The translations under genes and the position numbers were made by a program. Positions 19,627 through 28,651 of a stretch of 64,000 nt of DNA are shown in pieces. The notes beneath the pieces were generated by a model. That model saw only the letters and a list, made by a program, of their open reading frames with translations. It was not told where the DNA came from and did not search any database. This DNA comes from Flavobacteriaceae bacterium (lineage in GTDB: Bacteria; Bacteroidota; Bacteroidia; Flavobacteriales; Flavobacteriaceae): the NCBI GenBank assembly GCA_024743095.1, contig JANSXF010000009.1, forward strand, positions 21,914 through 85,913, written 5' to 3'. Every line of letters begins with the position of its first letter. Positions within the stretch are counted from its first letter, which is position 1.

Positions 19627-21303
19627 TTAAAACAAATCGGTAACGCAACCTTTGGCTGCCGATGATACCGTTTTGGCGTATTTGTACAAGCTTCCCGACT
19701 TTATTTTTAATTCAGGTTGCTTCCATTCTTTTCTTCGTTGTTCGAACTCTTCGTCCGAAATGTTGATATTGATGGTGTTGTTAACGGCATCTATTGTAAT
19801 TTCATCGCCATTTTTCACCAAGGCGATTCCACCGCCAACTTGTGCTTCGGGGGAAACGTGACCTACTACAAATCCGTGGGACCCGCCAGAAAATCTTCCA
19901 TCAGTAATCAATGCAACATCTTTTCCAAGACCAGCTCCCATAATGGCGGAAGTGGGTTTCAACATTTCGGGCATTCCAGGCGCCCCTTTTGGGCCTTCGT
20001 AGCGAATGACCACCACATCACCCTTTTGGACCTTTCCATTATGGATCCCCTCGTTAACGGCAGCTTCACTGTCAAAAACGCGAGCTGTCCCTGTAAATTC
20101 GAGTCCTTCCTTGCCTGTGATTTTTGCCACAGCTCCTTCGGAAGCCAAGTTTCCGTATAAAATTCGGATGTGTCCGGTTTGTTTGATTGGTTGTTCCTTC
20201 TTTCTGATGATGTCCTGACCTTCGTCCAAATCCGGGGCATCCAATAAGTTTTCGGCCAAGGTTTTTCCTGTAACGGTCATGCAATCACCATGAAGCATGC
20301 CTTCTTTCAGCATATACTTCAATACCGCAGGAACTCCCCCAACTTTATGAAGGTCTTCCATCAAATATTTTCCACTTGGTTTTAAATCGGCCAATAAAGG
20401 TGTGGACTCACTGATTCGAGTGATGTCCTCCAAAGTAAAATCAACCTCGGCAGCATGTGCGATTGCCATAAAATGAAGTACGGCATTTGTTGAACCACCA
20501 AGAACCGTCACCAACCTAAACGCATTTTCCAAGGCCTTTTTGGTAACAATGTCCCTTGGCTTGATGTCTTCTTTCAATAAATGGTACAATGCAGCGCCAG
20601 ATGCTTCGCAATCCGCTTGTTTTTTATCGTTCACCGCAGGAATCGAGGAATTGAAAGGCATGGACATGCCCATAGCTTCAATGGCAGATGCCATGGTATT
20701 GGCTGTGTACATACCTCCACAGGCCCCCGCACCCGGACATGCTTTGTGAATGACTTCTTTATATTCGGTCTCATCTATGGCACCTGCCACTTTTTGCCCG
20801 TAGGCTTCAAAAGCGGAGATAATATCCAATTTTTTATTGTTGTGGCACCCCGGTGCAATGGTTCCCCCATACACCAAGATGGAGGGGCGATTCAATCGTA
20901 ATTGGGCCATTAGGGCACCGGGCATGTTCTTATCACAACCTACCACGGTGACCAAACCATCATAACTCATGGCATGAATCACCGTTTCAATGGAATCCGC
21001 AATTATATCTCTTGAAGGTAAGGAGTAACGCATTCCTGGTGTCCCATTGGAAATTCCATCGCTTACTCCAATGGTGTTGAAGATGAGCCCTACCAAATTG
21101 GATGACTCCACTCCTTTTTTTACATCGAGGGCCAAATCGTTCAGGTGCATGTTACAGGGATTGCCCTCGTACCCTGTGCTTGCTATTCCGATTAAAGGTT
21201 TTTGCAGATCTTCGTCTGTTAGTCCAATCGCATGCAACATGGCCTGTGCGGCGGGCAGCGTTGGATCTTGTGTTACTTTTTTACTAAACTTGTTCAATTC
21301 CAT
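19627..21303 (-). CDS. ilvD: Dihydroxy-acid dehydratase
   Basis: It has 558 residues from the ATG at 21303 ([10 protein letters not shown]); an in-frame TTG at 21309 would add two residues but is less likely. Fe-S ligands are visible in [12 protein letters not shown] and [13 protein letters not shown]. The C-terminal catalytic region [19 protein letters not shown] is intact. It dehydrates the dihydroxy acids in valine and isoleucine synthesis. It is the first structural gene of the operon and lies behind the leader peptide and terminator at 21496-21609. Confidence 0.97.
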   Translation of the reverse strand: MELNKFSKKVTQDPTLPAAQAMLHAIGLTDEDLQKPLIGIASTGYEGNPCNMHLNDLALDVKKGVESSNLVGLIFNTIGVSDGISNGTPGMRYSLPSRDIIADSIETVIHAMSYDGLVTVVGCDKNMPGALMAQLRLNRPSILVYGGTIAPGCHNNKKLDIISAFEAYGQKVAGAIDETEYKEVIHKACPGAGACGGMYTANTMASAIEAMGMSMPFNSSIPAVNDKKQADCEASGAALYHLLKEDIKPRDIVTKKALENAFRLVTVLGGSTNAVLHFMAIAHAAEVDFTLEDITRISESTPLLADLKPSGKYLMEDLHKVGGVPAVLKYMLKEGMLHGDCMTVTGKTLAENLLDAPDLDEGQDIIRKKEQPIKQTGHIRILYGNLASEGAVAKITGKEGLEFTGTARVFDSEAAVNEGIHNGKVQKGDVVVIRYEGPKGAPGMPEMLKPTSAIMGAGLGKDVALITDGRFSGGSHGFVVGHVSPEAQVGGGIALVKNGDEITIDAVNNTININISDEEFEQRRKEWKQPELKIKSGSLYKYAKTVSSAAKGCVTDLF

Positions 21304-21495
21304 TATCAAATTTCATTCAAATGCAGTATTCTTCTGAATATATATCGTAATTCAAAGATATATGTTTAAAAAGCCCTAGATTTTTAACAGTTCTTGGCTG
21401 TTTAAATCCACTGGAAACATAATATGAATAAACCACTGTTATTCAAACTTTTAGACCAATTAAAATTCCAATATTCAATTAATTTTATTACAAAT

Positions 21496-21532
21496 AAAAA
21501 AGGCCTGTATCATGACGATACAGGCCTTTTTT
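21496..21532 (-). terminator. Attenuator terminator hairpin of the ilv operon
   Basis: A 10-bp stem (GGCCTGTATC with its complement, loop of 5) is extended by A/T runs, giving a hairpin followed by six U on the minus strand. It lies between the ilv leader peptide and ilvD, not after a gene, so it works as a conditional stop. The segment at 21548-21554, overlapping the leader stop codon, can pair with the upstream arm (21517-21523, 7 bp) and would prevent the terminator. Confidence 0.82.
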
Positions 21533-21552
21533 AGTCAATAGTAAAGTCTGTA

Positions 21553-21609
21553 TCACTCCATTTCTGGAATAATTACGACCTCGATAATGACTTGTTTATT
21601 TGTATTCAT
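21553..21609 (-). CDS. ilv operon leader peptide (attenuation)
   Basis: The frame has 18 codons, MNTNKQVIIEVVIIPEME. Seven of eight codons in the middle encode Val or Ile, the products of the operon downstream. Its stop codon overlaps the antiterminator segment, and the terminator hairpin starts 21 bases later. A ribosome stalled at the Ile/Val codons would leave 21548-21554 free to pair; a ribosome reaching the stop would cover it. An imperfect -7 box (AAAATTTG) lies about 18 bases before the start. The gene is too short for usual gene callers. Confidence 0.82.
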   Translation of the reverse strand: MNTNKQVIIEVVIIPEME

Positions 21610-21665
21610 ACAGCAATGGTACAAATTTTTTGCAAAAAAAACTTCAATTCTAGAAAAGATTTCTT

Positions 21666-22505
21666 TTAGACCAGCTTAAACTTTAACTCATCCCCATATT
21701 TTTTCTGCGCTAAAACAGATATGGACTCTTCGCTCAATTGAAGTATGCGAGGATAACCCCCTGTGGTCTGGCCATCTTTCATGAGAATGATCATGCGGCC
21801 TGCAGGAGTTAACTGAATAGTACCCGGCAGCGTACCCGATGTCAACATGGAATGTGAATGTCCCGCTATCAACTCTGAAAGCTGGTAGGCCATTCGGTTG
21901 TTTTCTTTGGAAACGGTATAGGTCTTTGCAAAAATCTCCGTAAGCTGACCATCGGACAACAATGAAAACTCTGGGCCTTTGTAGACTTTCAAGGTTTTTT
22001 CTTCAAAGTGCTCCTCAATTTTCACCTCTGATATTTTGGGCTTGTAATTTTCGGTCTTATTGTAAGGTATCTCATCCCCGTCTTTAAGTCGTGCCGATTT
22101 GGTTACCGGATAAAACTGAGAGCGGCTATCTAGGACCTTTTTCGATTGAAACCCTCCTTTGATGGCCAAATACCCCCTAAATCCTTTCTCAAGTCGACCA
22201 TAGGATAGAATATCTCCTTTTCCGATTTTAATGACCGAGTAATTATCAATGGGCTCATTGTTCAGCGTAGCCACGATATGGGCTCCGGACAAACTTATAT
22301 ACGTATCAGTATCAAACTGAAGCGTAGGACCTGTCATGGTGATTTCCAGAACAGCATCATTCTCATCATTCTCCAATAAAAGATTGCCTTTTTTTACCGA
22401 TTCAACATCCATGGCACCGGCAATCGGCACACCAACATCCCGATGTCCGAACCGCCCTAGGTCTTGAACTGTCAAATAAAGTCCGGGTTTCAATACTTTA
22501 AGCAT
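21666..22505 (-). CDS. pxpC: 5-oxoprolinase subunit C (biotin-dependent carboxyltransferase family, KipA-like)
   Basis: It has 279 residues. Motifs of the PxpC/KipA family are visible: PGLYLTVQDLGRFGHRDVGV at the N terminus with the typical GAMD, and later DGQTTGGYPRI. It forms an ATP-dependent 5-oxoprolinase with PxpA and PxpB, recycling spontaneous pyroglutamate to glutamate. The gene overlaps pxpB by 8 bases. It ends about 57 bases upstream of the ilv leader. Confidence 0.9.
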   Translation of the reverse strand: MLKVLKPGLYLTVQDLGRFGHRDVGVPIAGAMDVESVKKGNLLLENDENDAVLEITMTGPTLQFDTDTYISLSGAHIVATLNNEPIDNYSVIKIGKGDILSYGRLEKGFRGYLAIKGGFQSKKVLDSRSQFYPVTKSARLKDGDEIPYNKTENYKPKISEVKIEEHFEEKTLKVYKGPEFSLLSDGQLTEIFAKTYTVSKENNRMAYQLSELIAGHSHSMLTSGTLPGTIQLTPAGRMIILMKDGQTTGGYPRILQLSEESISVLAQKKYGDELKFKLV

Positions 22506-23235
22506 TCAGAACAACTTTTTCGGGTTCGTAAATACCTACCTCGCCTTCAATTTTATGAAGCTCGTATTCTGCTTTGGATATACTTTCGAACTGTATCTTG
22601 TCCCCTACTTTTACAAAACAGGGCTCATTTTCCTTCGAAGGATCGAACAAATCAACGGGGCAATTGCCGATAATATTCCACCCACCTGGCGAATCTTGCG
22701 GATAAATACCCGTTTGTTTGCTGGCCAACCCAACAGAACCTTTTTGCACTTTTAATCTTGGTTCCGATCTACGTGGAATTTCCAAAGTTGGAGGAAGTCC
22801 GCCCAAATACATAAAGCCAGGCAAAAAACCGATGCCGTACACCACATATTGATGCGATGTATGCTGTTTAATTAGTTCTTCCACAGAAATATCCAATGTA
22901 TTGGAAACCTCTTCGATATCCATTCCAAATTCAAGGTCGTAGCACACGGGCAATGTCCATAGGTGTTGGACACGTTCCATTTTGGATTTGGCCTGCTTTT
23001 CTTGGCACTCCAAAATCATGTTTTTGGTCTCCTCAAAATCTATGTGATCTTGATTGTAGACCATCGTCAAGGAATTATAGGCAACGGACATTTCCCAACC
23101 AGGGATTTCCAACTCCTTAAATGCGTCCATAAAATCGAGGATGTCTGCCAAAATGGACTCACTCACCTTGTCCGGCCATTCTACTAAAACAGCTCGTTCT
23201 CCAAAGGGTTTGATGCTAATGGGGTAACTTTTCAT
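22498..23235 (-). CDS. pxpB: 5-oxoprolinase subunit B (KipI-like)
   Basis: It has 245 residues of the PxpB/KipI carboxyltransferase family. Key segments are PFGERAVLVEW at the N terminus, the YGIGFLPGFMYLGGLP motif and SVGLASKQTGIYPQDSPGGW near the C terminus. In Bacillus the homologue KipI also inhibits a sensor kinase, but the pxpA neighbour supports the enzyme role here. Its start overlaps the pxpA stop by 4 bases. Confidence 0.92.
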   Translation of the reverse strand: MKSYPISIKPFGERAVLVEWPDKVSESILADILDFMDAFKELEIPGWEMSVAYNSLTMVYNQDHIDFEETKNMILECQEKQAKSKMERVQHLWTLPVCYDLEFGMDIEEVSNTLDISVEELIKQHTSHQYVVYGIGFLPGFMYLGGLPPTLEIPRRSEPRLKVQKGSVGLASKQTGIYPQDSPGGWNIIGNCPVDLFDPSKENEPCFVKVGDKIQFESISKAEYELHKIEGEVGIYEPEKVVLNA

Positions 23236-23978
23236 TTTTGTATGTGCACCTGGTTCTCAGCTAATGTTGTAGAAAGATACATTAATATTTTTAAGGCAGA
23301 AATTGTATCGCCATGTATACATAGGGTATCTGCTTGTATTTTGCACCATACACCGTTCGCGGTCATAACCTTACTATTTTTAATGATGGGCAAAATGTGG
23401 TGTAGCACTGCTTTAGGTTCTTCTATCAGGGCATTTTCTTGTTTTCTGGAGACCAAGGATCGGTCAGAATTGTAGTTTCTGTCCGCAAAGGCTTCAAACC
23501 AAATTTTAAAACCTTGTCCTTTGGCCATTCTTGATATCTCTGAGCCAAAAGGAAGGTATAAAACTGCCTTTTCTTTGTAATCTGCAATAGCTTCCAAATA
23601 TACCTTTGCCAAATGCTCGTCCTTTGCCGTCTGGTTATACAGTGCCCCATGGGCCTTGATATGGTGCAATGGAATTCCTACCTGCTTCAAAACCTCATCA
23701 AAGTCCATCAATTGTTGTTTAATATTTTGTATTAAGTCTTTGTTTGAAATATCCATCACCTCCCTGCCAAAATTGGCTTTATCGGGGTATGATGGATGGG
23801 AACCTACTTTAATATTGGATTTCTTGGCAAGTGAAGCGACCTTCAACATGGTTTTCTTATCACCTGCATGACCGCCACAGGCAATATTACAGGAACTTAT
23901 AAATGGGAAAATATCGGTCTCGTTGCCAATTCCTTCACCAACATCACAATTAATATCTATCTTAAACTGACTCATCAA
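23232..23978 (-). CDS. pxpA: 5-oxoprolinase subunit A (LamB/YcsF family)
   Basis: It has 248 residues. The family pattern is clear: IDINCDVGEGIGNE at the N terminus, SSCNIACGGHAGD, and GSHPSYPDKANFGRE. The RPHGALYN-type motif appears as IKAHGALYNQ. The start may be the second Met (23975). It lies 4 bases into the end of the transporter gene, so the four genes form one operon. Confidence 0.93.
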   Translation of the reverse strand: MMSQFKIDINCDVGEGIGNETDIFPFISSCNIACGGHAGDKKTMLKVASLAKKSNIKVGSHPSYPDKANFGREVMDISNKDLIQNIKQQLMDFDEVLKQVGIPLHHIKAHGALYNQTAKDEHLAKVYLEAIADYKEKAVLYLPFGSEISRMAKGQGFKIWFEAFADRNYNSDRSLVSRKQENALIEEPKAVLHHILPIIKNSKVMTANGVWCKIQADTLCIHGDTISALKILMYLSTTLAENQVHIQK

Positions 23979-25171
23979 AACAATCCGATTACCTTAAATA
24001 TACTTTTTGTCCCTAGAAATATGGCAAATACCACAATGGTGATTCCGAATACATTTTGCAGCAGACTATTTTTATTTTCACCCATTACCGATTTTTTGTT
24101 TACCACCCATAATAACAATGAAGCCATTACGGGAAGTAAAATTCCGTTGGCCACTTGAGCAAATTGAATCACTTCGATAGGTTTTATATCAAAAGAAAGA
24201 AACACCACGCCACATAAGAGCACAATGGCCCAGACCATCTTAAATTTTTTGTCCTGCATACCACCTTCCCAACCAAAGCAACTACTTGCCACATAGGCTG
24301 CTGCCAGTGGTGCCGTTATTGCCGATGTGATTCCAGCAGCCAAAAGTCCGATTGCCATAAACAGGAAAGCCATTTTGCCAAACAAAGGTTCCAATGCCAT
24401 TGCCATATCCAAAGCATTATTTATTTCCGAAATGGGCGCAGCGGAAGCAGTGATCAATATAGCCATGGAAACCAATCCTCCAAGACCTATGGAAACAATG
24501 GTATCCCAATTCACTGCTTTTAGGTCACTTTTGGAACTCCACTTCTCTTTCACCAAAGATGCATGCAAAAACAGGTTATAGGGAACTACTGTGGTTCCGA
24601 CTAAGGCGACAACAGTAAGCAATCCGTTTTCGGGTAACTTTGGAATCAACATTCCTTTTAATATTTCAGAAATCGATGGTTGAGTGATAACGGCACAAAT
24701 AATAAAACTGACACCCATGATCCCGACAAGTCCCACAAATATTTTTTCCAAAATCTTATAGCTACTGAACCACAATAACAAAAAGATGATACCACCTATA
24801 ATTACCGGCAAAAAAGGTCTCAATTGTTGCTGGGGCACTAATTGTTCAAGCCCCAAAGTGGCCCCTCCAATATTCCCTGCTTCGTAGGCCGCATTACCAA
24901 TAAGAATAGCTCCTAGAACTATAGCTATCACCATGTTTTTGACCCACTGGATTTTGAGTTCCGTTCGTACCACATCCACCAGTCCACTTTGCGTAACAAG
25001 ACCTATTCTACCTGTCATGGCCTGCAATACAATGGTTGCCATTATGGAAACCAACAGTGCCCATATAAGGTCATATCCGAATTGCGCTCCGGCAAGTGTG
25101 CACATGGTTATAGTGCCCGGTCCTACAAAAGCTGCCGCAACAAGAACGCCCGGTCCTATTTTTTTAAACAT
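23975..25171 (-). CDS. Nramp-related transporter in the 5-oxoprolinase cluster
   Basis: It has 398 residues from MFKKIGPG (an in-frame start at 25225 adds 18 atypical residues). About 11 membrane segments are predicted by eye. The fold is that of Nramp transporters, but the metal-binding DPGN of helix 1 is GPGT (17-20) and the MPH of helix 6 is VPYN (196-199). Bacillus has a similar protein, YcsG, beside ycsF. Both points suggest a substrate other than divalent metal, possibly 5-oxoproline or a related compound; this is inference. Confidence 0.8.
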   Translation of the reverse strand: MFKKIGPGVLVAAAFVGPGTITMCTLAGAQFGYDLIWALLVSIMATIVLQAMTGRIGLVTQSGLVDVVRTELKIQWVKNMVIAIVLGAILIGNAAYEAGNIGGATLGLEQLVPQQQLRPFLPVIIGGIIFLLLWFSSYKILEKIFVGLVGIMGVSFIICAVITQPSISEILKGMLIPKLPENGLLTVVALVGTTVVPYNLFLHASLVKEKWSSKSDLKAVNWDTIVSIGLGGLVSMAILITASAAPISEINNALDMAMALEPLFGKMAFLFMAIGLLAAGITSAITAPLAAAYVASSCFGWEGGMQDKKFKMVWAIVLLCGVVFLSFDIKPIEVIQFAQVANGILLPVMASLLLWVVNKKSVMGENKNSLLQNVFGITIVVFAIFLGTKSIFKVIGLF

Positions 25172-25350
25172 TGCTCGTTGGTTTTGAAGGATTAAAGTAA
25201 AGGTATAAATGGACAAATCATGCATTTCATCCGAAAAAGTGTATTTCGTCTAAAAGTGGGTTGCCGTACGTCGATTTTTTATACTATTTCAAAGATCTCA
25301 AAGTTATAATAGTCCCAAATCATACTTAGACTTAAACCTGACAAAAACTT

Positions 25351-25794
25351 ATGACATGTAAGGATTGCGGCAAAAGCATTGACCCCCAACAGTATATCGC
25401 ATCAAAAGAATCTTTAGGTGTTACGCTTTGCGAACGACATACGAAACTTATTAAAAAAGTAATTCTTGAGAACGACACCCCTATCGAGGCCATTCACCTT
25501 TTCTATGCCCTAAAGGACGCCGGGGTGCATCCCATGTTGGAATGGTGGGATGGTAAAAAATCAGTTGATATTGCCATCTCAAGGGTAAAGCTCAATATTG
25601 AGATTGACCAGAATTATAATATGATTACCCATGAACAGGCGATAAACGACCTTGAAGATGCTATGCATTCCTTTAAAAATGGCTTCACAACAATTAGAAT
25701 CCCGCATTTGGCCATTAAATACTATTTGGATGAAACCGTGGAAAACATTATTGGGATCATCTCTGGTCTAAAGGCCAATATTAAGGCGATTTAA
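25351..25794 (+). CDS. Unknown protein with an N-terminal zinc-ribbon-like motif and a possible nuclease-like fold
   Basis: It has 147 residues. The N terminus has CxxC (Cys3, Cys6) and a second pair CERH (Cys27, His30), a likely small zinc site. The rest carries VDIAISRVKLNIEID, then HEQAINDLEDAMHSFKNGF and TIRIPH, an order that resembles DUF559/Vsr-like PD-(D/E)XK proteins (strand with acidic ends, helix, strand). I do not see a full catalytic set, so nuclease activity is a guess. Its end overlaps the convergent cupin-like gene by 4 bases. Confidence 0.65.
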   Translation: MTCKDCGKSIDPQQYIASKESLGVTLCERHTKLIKKVILENDTPIEAIHLFYALKDAGVHPMLEWWDGKKSVDIAISRVKLNIEIDQNYNMITHEQAINDLEDAMHSFKNGFTTIRIPHLAIKYYLDETVENIIGIISGLKANIKAI

Positions 25795-26228
25795 TTACAG
25801 AATAATAGACTATTCTCTTTTTTGGTCTGTTTATATTCCAAAATATTGATGACGACCATGTCCTCACCGATATTTTCTAAATCGTTGATATAGTCTTTGC
25901 CCCTATTCTCAAAATACTCGGTGTCGCCCTGGTTAAGTTTAACCATGTCGATTTTGCCGTTGCCGTATCTGGTGATCAGCAAACCTCCCGTTGTACAGAC
26001 CCAACCATAGTTGGTGTTATGTCTCCTAAAGTTTAGCCGTTCTCCGGGAAGTAGACGAAGATCCCAGAGCTTTATACTCTCATCCTCAAAAACCAATCGA
26101 TTGCTTAACGACTCTTTAATTTCTTGATGCAGTAACTCATCAATCTTCTCCTGCTCCCAAGGGTCAAAATTGCCCGTTGGGTTCAACTCCACAAATTGCA
26201 TGTTCTCTATTTTTCTAAAATCGCGCAA
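25791..26228 (-). CDS. Small cupin-like protein
   Basis: It has 145 residues, or 136 if translation starts at MQFVELNPTG (26201). The middle shows a double-stranded beta-helix pattern (LRLLPGERLNFRRHNTNYGWVCTTGG, then LNQGDTEYFEN) as in cupin barrels, although the usual metal-binding histidine set is not clear. Function unknown. It stands alone on the minus strand between the unknown plus-strand gene and a decayed gene fragment. Confidence 0.6.
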   Translation of the reverse strand: MRDFRKIENMQFVELNPTGNFDPWEQEKIDELLHQEIKESLSNRLVFEDESIKLWDLRLLPGERLNFRRHNTNYGWVCTTGGLLITRYGNGKIDMVKLNQGDTEYFENRGKDYINDLENIGEDMVVINILEYKQTKKENSLLFCN

Positions 26229-26361
26229 AATTACATCATAAGATTCTTTAAAACAGAATGTTAAGCAATATTTAACGAATTAGTTGAGTATTTCGTCGAT
26301 TATATTGGTTTTATCATGAATTCACTCAATAACAGTCACTTAAATTATTTTTTTATTATTC

Positions 26362-26630
26362 TCACCCCAGCCACCCCTTCCGGTCCAAGCTCCTATACTG
26401 AATAGTTTCCGATATGTGGGTCTCCTCTGCCTGTTCCGACTGTTCCAAATCGGCAATGGTAGGTGACACCTTCAAAATTCTGTCTTGCACACCTGCGGAA
26501 AGGTTTAAATGTTGCATGGCTTTTTTTTAATAAGTTTTTTGACGACTCATTCAATTGGTAAAACTCACTGATATGCCTGGTTCCCATTTGGGCATTGTAA
26601 TGAATGCCTTCAATCTTTTTGAATCTTCAG
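26362..26630 (-). pseudogene. Decayed 3' fragment of a YifB/ComM Mg-chelatase-like ATPase gene
   Basis: Translating the minus strand in two frames gives the C terminus of the YifB family: EGIHYNAQMGTRHISEF and [11 protein letters not shown], then after a shift [28 protein letters not shown], and [16 protein letters not shown] up to a stop at 26362. The frames part at a run of eight A (26521-26528 on the plus strand as T). Only the last ~85 codons remain, and Arg-Ala-Tyr of the usual SARAYDRIL is already changed to GVQ. It is a relic, not a functional gene. Confidence 0.8.
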
Positions 26631-26698
26631 GTACATTACTTCAAAATTGGCATAAAGTTCTTCGGCGTAGATAAAATCCATCCTAAATTATTAGTAAG

Positions 26699-27586
26699 TT
26701 ATTCTTCAAACTTGTCAATGCACTCTGGATTTCCAGCTAGCCAACACAGTCTATCCTCATAGATTTCTTTCGGAACAAATTTGAGCGTATAATCATTACT
26801 TACTGCAATACTGTCTGTCGGGGTTACCTGATGAATGGTGATTCTAAAATTACGGGTTATTTCCTCTACCTCTAAGACCTGAAAATGTCTAATATTTACA
26901 TTTATACTGATACCATTGACCATTTCACTAACATTACCAAAATCATCATATATCGGAATTGAATCTTGTTCGTAAATTAGCCTGTCAATATCTTTGATGT
27001 CAGAAGAACCAGCCCAGCAACCACTTATTACTTCGCCCTCACTCAAAGTATCCTGTTCTGCACATCTAAATAAAAGTCCATAAACACTTGGGTCAAAATA
27101 TTCCATTTCATCCCATTGAAAATATATTTTAGTGGAATCATTTGTGTCTATATTTCCAATATAAATATTCTCAAAGTTCTTATCGTCAAATGGCATGTAT
27201 TTTGGACCTGTTGAATAACCAATAGTGTCTCGGCTAATTTCTGCTATGTAAGTATTGATACTTATGGTGTCCAATGAAATGGAGTCTATTTCATACTCAA
27301 TAATAGAATCGTATTGAATTTCGATTTCATACTTCTGTTCAATGAGAGGAAATTGAGAAAGAAAAAGATTGTTGTTTTTACCATTTTCACTTAAATTTTT
27401 GGAAAAGGTAGTTTTACCAATATTTCCCCCTTCAAATTTCAGTGATGGTAATCTAGTAGAAACAGTTGATGTTTTAGTTGAGCTTTGATCAACCTCGTCT
27501 TTGTTATGCTGAATCGATTCTTTAGAACAACTAAAACATATCGTTAAAAAACTAATTGAGAATACTCTAAATATAACTTTCAACAT
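26699..27586 (-). CDS. Lipoprotein of unknown function
   Basis: It has 295 residues. The N terminus is a lipoprotein signal (basic residues, hydrophobic FSISFLTICF, then Cys20 in a FSC-type lipobox). The mature part is rich in Ile, Asp, Ser and Thr with many short beta strands, and has several Cys that may pair. The base composition is more AT-rich than in the flanking operons, and it lies in an accessory patch. No family recognised. Confidence 0.65.
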   Translation of the reverse strand: MLKVIFRVFSISFLTICFSCSKESIQHNKDEVDQSSTKTSTVSTRLPSLKFEGGNIGKTTFSKNLSENGKNNNLFLSQFPLIEQKYEIEIQYDSIIEYEIDSISLDTISINTYIAEISRDTIGYSTGPKYMPFDDKNFENIYIGNIDTNDSTKIYFQWDEMEYFDPSVYGLLFRCAEQDTLSEGEVISGCWAGSSDIKDIDRLIYEQDSIPIYDDFGNVSEMVNGISINVNIRHFQVLEVEEITRNFRITIHQVTPTDSIAVSNDYTLKFVPKEIYEDRLCWLAGNPECIDKFEE

Positions 27587-28035
27587 AGTATAACATTAAA
27601 TACCATAAAACGTAAGTAATTTCCTGTTTATTATAATTTTGAGTTATCTCCCCGGGTTGTAGGTAGCTACAGCCCCAATTACAGAGAATCAAATAGTGTT
27701 CTACCAAAACAGGGGATTACAAATCAAAATAAAGAAAGATTCAATTACTTTATTCACAATAGAGATCAAATAGTTGAATCGAATTTGAAGGATTGCTCTA
27801 TAGATGCCTATAGCATTACTCGAGTCTGGCTCAATTTCAATCATCAAGGATTTAACTTCAACTTTGATACCAACTACAAACAGAACAATCTTGTAAAACA
27901 CACTGTGTGATCTTTATCTCAATTTATTCAGATAGTTTCATAAAATTTTAAAGGCAACAAATAAAGTTCAAATAAACGATTGTCCCATTTATTAATGGTG
28001 CAAATTATCACTATATTGCATCTAAAATCCAATTT
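27587..28035. other. Non-coding gap ahead of the toxin-antitoxin genes, with a start-less open frame
   Basis: About 450 bases without a convincing gene. The plus strand is open without a start codon for about 95 codons ending at 27909 (for instance GITNQNKERFNYFIHNRDQ), and the minus strand has a weak 66-codon frame over the same bases; neither resembles a known family. The right end holds an inverted repeat TGCAA (27999-28003) and TTGCA (28016-28020), just before parD, which could be an autoregulatory operator. Confidence 0.4.
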
Positions 28036-28278
28036 ATGGAAACAGTTAGAAAATCTATCACTTTTACGGGCCAACAAGACGATTGGATAAAACTAAGGGT
28101 AAAAAAAGGGGATTTTACCAATGACAGTGAATATATACGGGCCCTGGTTAGAAAGGATCAGGAAGCCAACCAAAAGCTCCTAGATTTGAAAAACGCTATC
28201 GATGAAGGGTTCCAAAGCGGGCGCAGCAGTCTAAAGATAAGTGATATAATCGCAAAGGTGGACAATGGGGAACTATAG
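28036..28278 (+). CDS. parD: ParD/CopG-type antitoxin
   Basis: It has 80 residues. The N-terminal 45 residues form a ribbon-helix-helix DNA-binding domain (KSITFTGQQDDWIKLRVK, then FTNDSEYIRALVRKD), and the C-terminal tail (ISDIIAKVDNG) is the toxin-binding arm seen in ParD proteins. It should neutralise the ParE-like toxin encoded next and repress its own promoter. It overlaps the toxin gene by 14 bases. Confidence 0.87.
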   Translation: METVRKSITFTGQQDDWIKLRVKKGDFTNDSEYIRALVRKDQEANQKLLDLKNAIDEGFQSGRSSLKISDIIAKVDNGEL

Positions 28279-28558
28279 TCTATCAGGGAGGGCCCAATTT
28301 GACCTTGTCGGTATTTACAAATATGGAATTAAAATGTTCGGCCAGGAAAAAGCGTCAAGTTACCTATATGAACTTGAAACTGTTTTGGAAGAATTGGCGG
28401 AACGGCCGGAATTGGCAAGAGAGACCTCCTATATAGCACATTCGCTCAAATATTATGCATACAGGGCTCACGTGGTATTTTACGAAATGGGCAAAGAGAA
28501 CCAAGTCTATGTGGTCCGTATTCTGGGAAAAAGGATGAGCTTTATTCAACATTTTTAA
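28265..28558 (+). CDS. parE: ParE/RelE-type toxin
   Basis: It has 97 residues of the ParE/RelE superfamily: LSGRAQFDLVGIYKYGIKMFG at the N terminus, a helical hairpin, and the C-terminal strands HVVFYEMGKENQVYVVRILGKRM with the conserved RILGKRMS end. ParE members poison DNA gyrase, but activity of this one is inferred from the family. It is translationally coupled to the antitoxin. Confidence 0.87.
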   Translation: MGNYSLSGRAQFDLVGIYKYGIKMFGQEKASSYLYELETVLEELAERPELARETSYIAHSLKYYAYRAHVVFYEMGKENQVYVVRILGKRMSFIQHF

Positions 28559-28651
28559 GTTTTTAAAAACGAATGTTCCAACGCCCTGCCGAAGTGTGAC
28601 AATTATGAAAGATCAAGAAGGGATTATCCTGATCATGAAAAAACCTGAATA

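Noticed and set aside
27701..27901. 66-codon minus-strand frame
   Set aside because: Low complexity, no recognised family, and overlapped by an equally open frame on the other strand.
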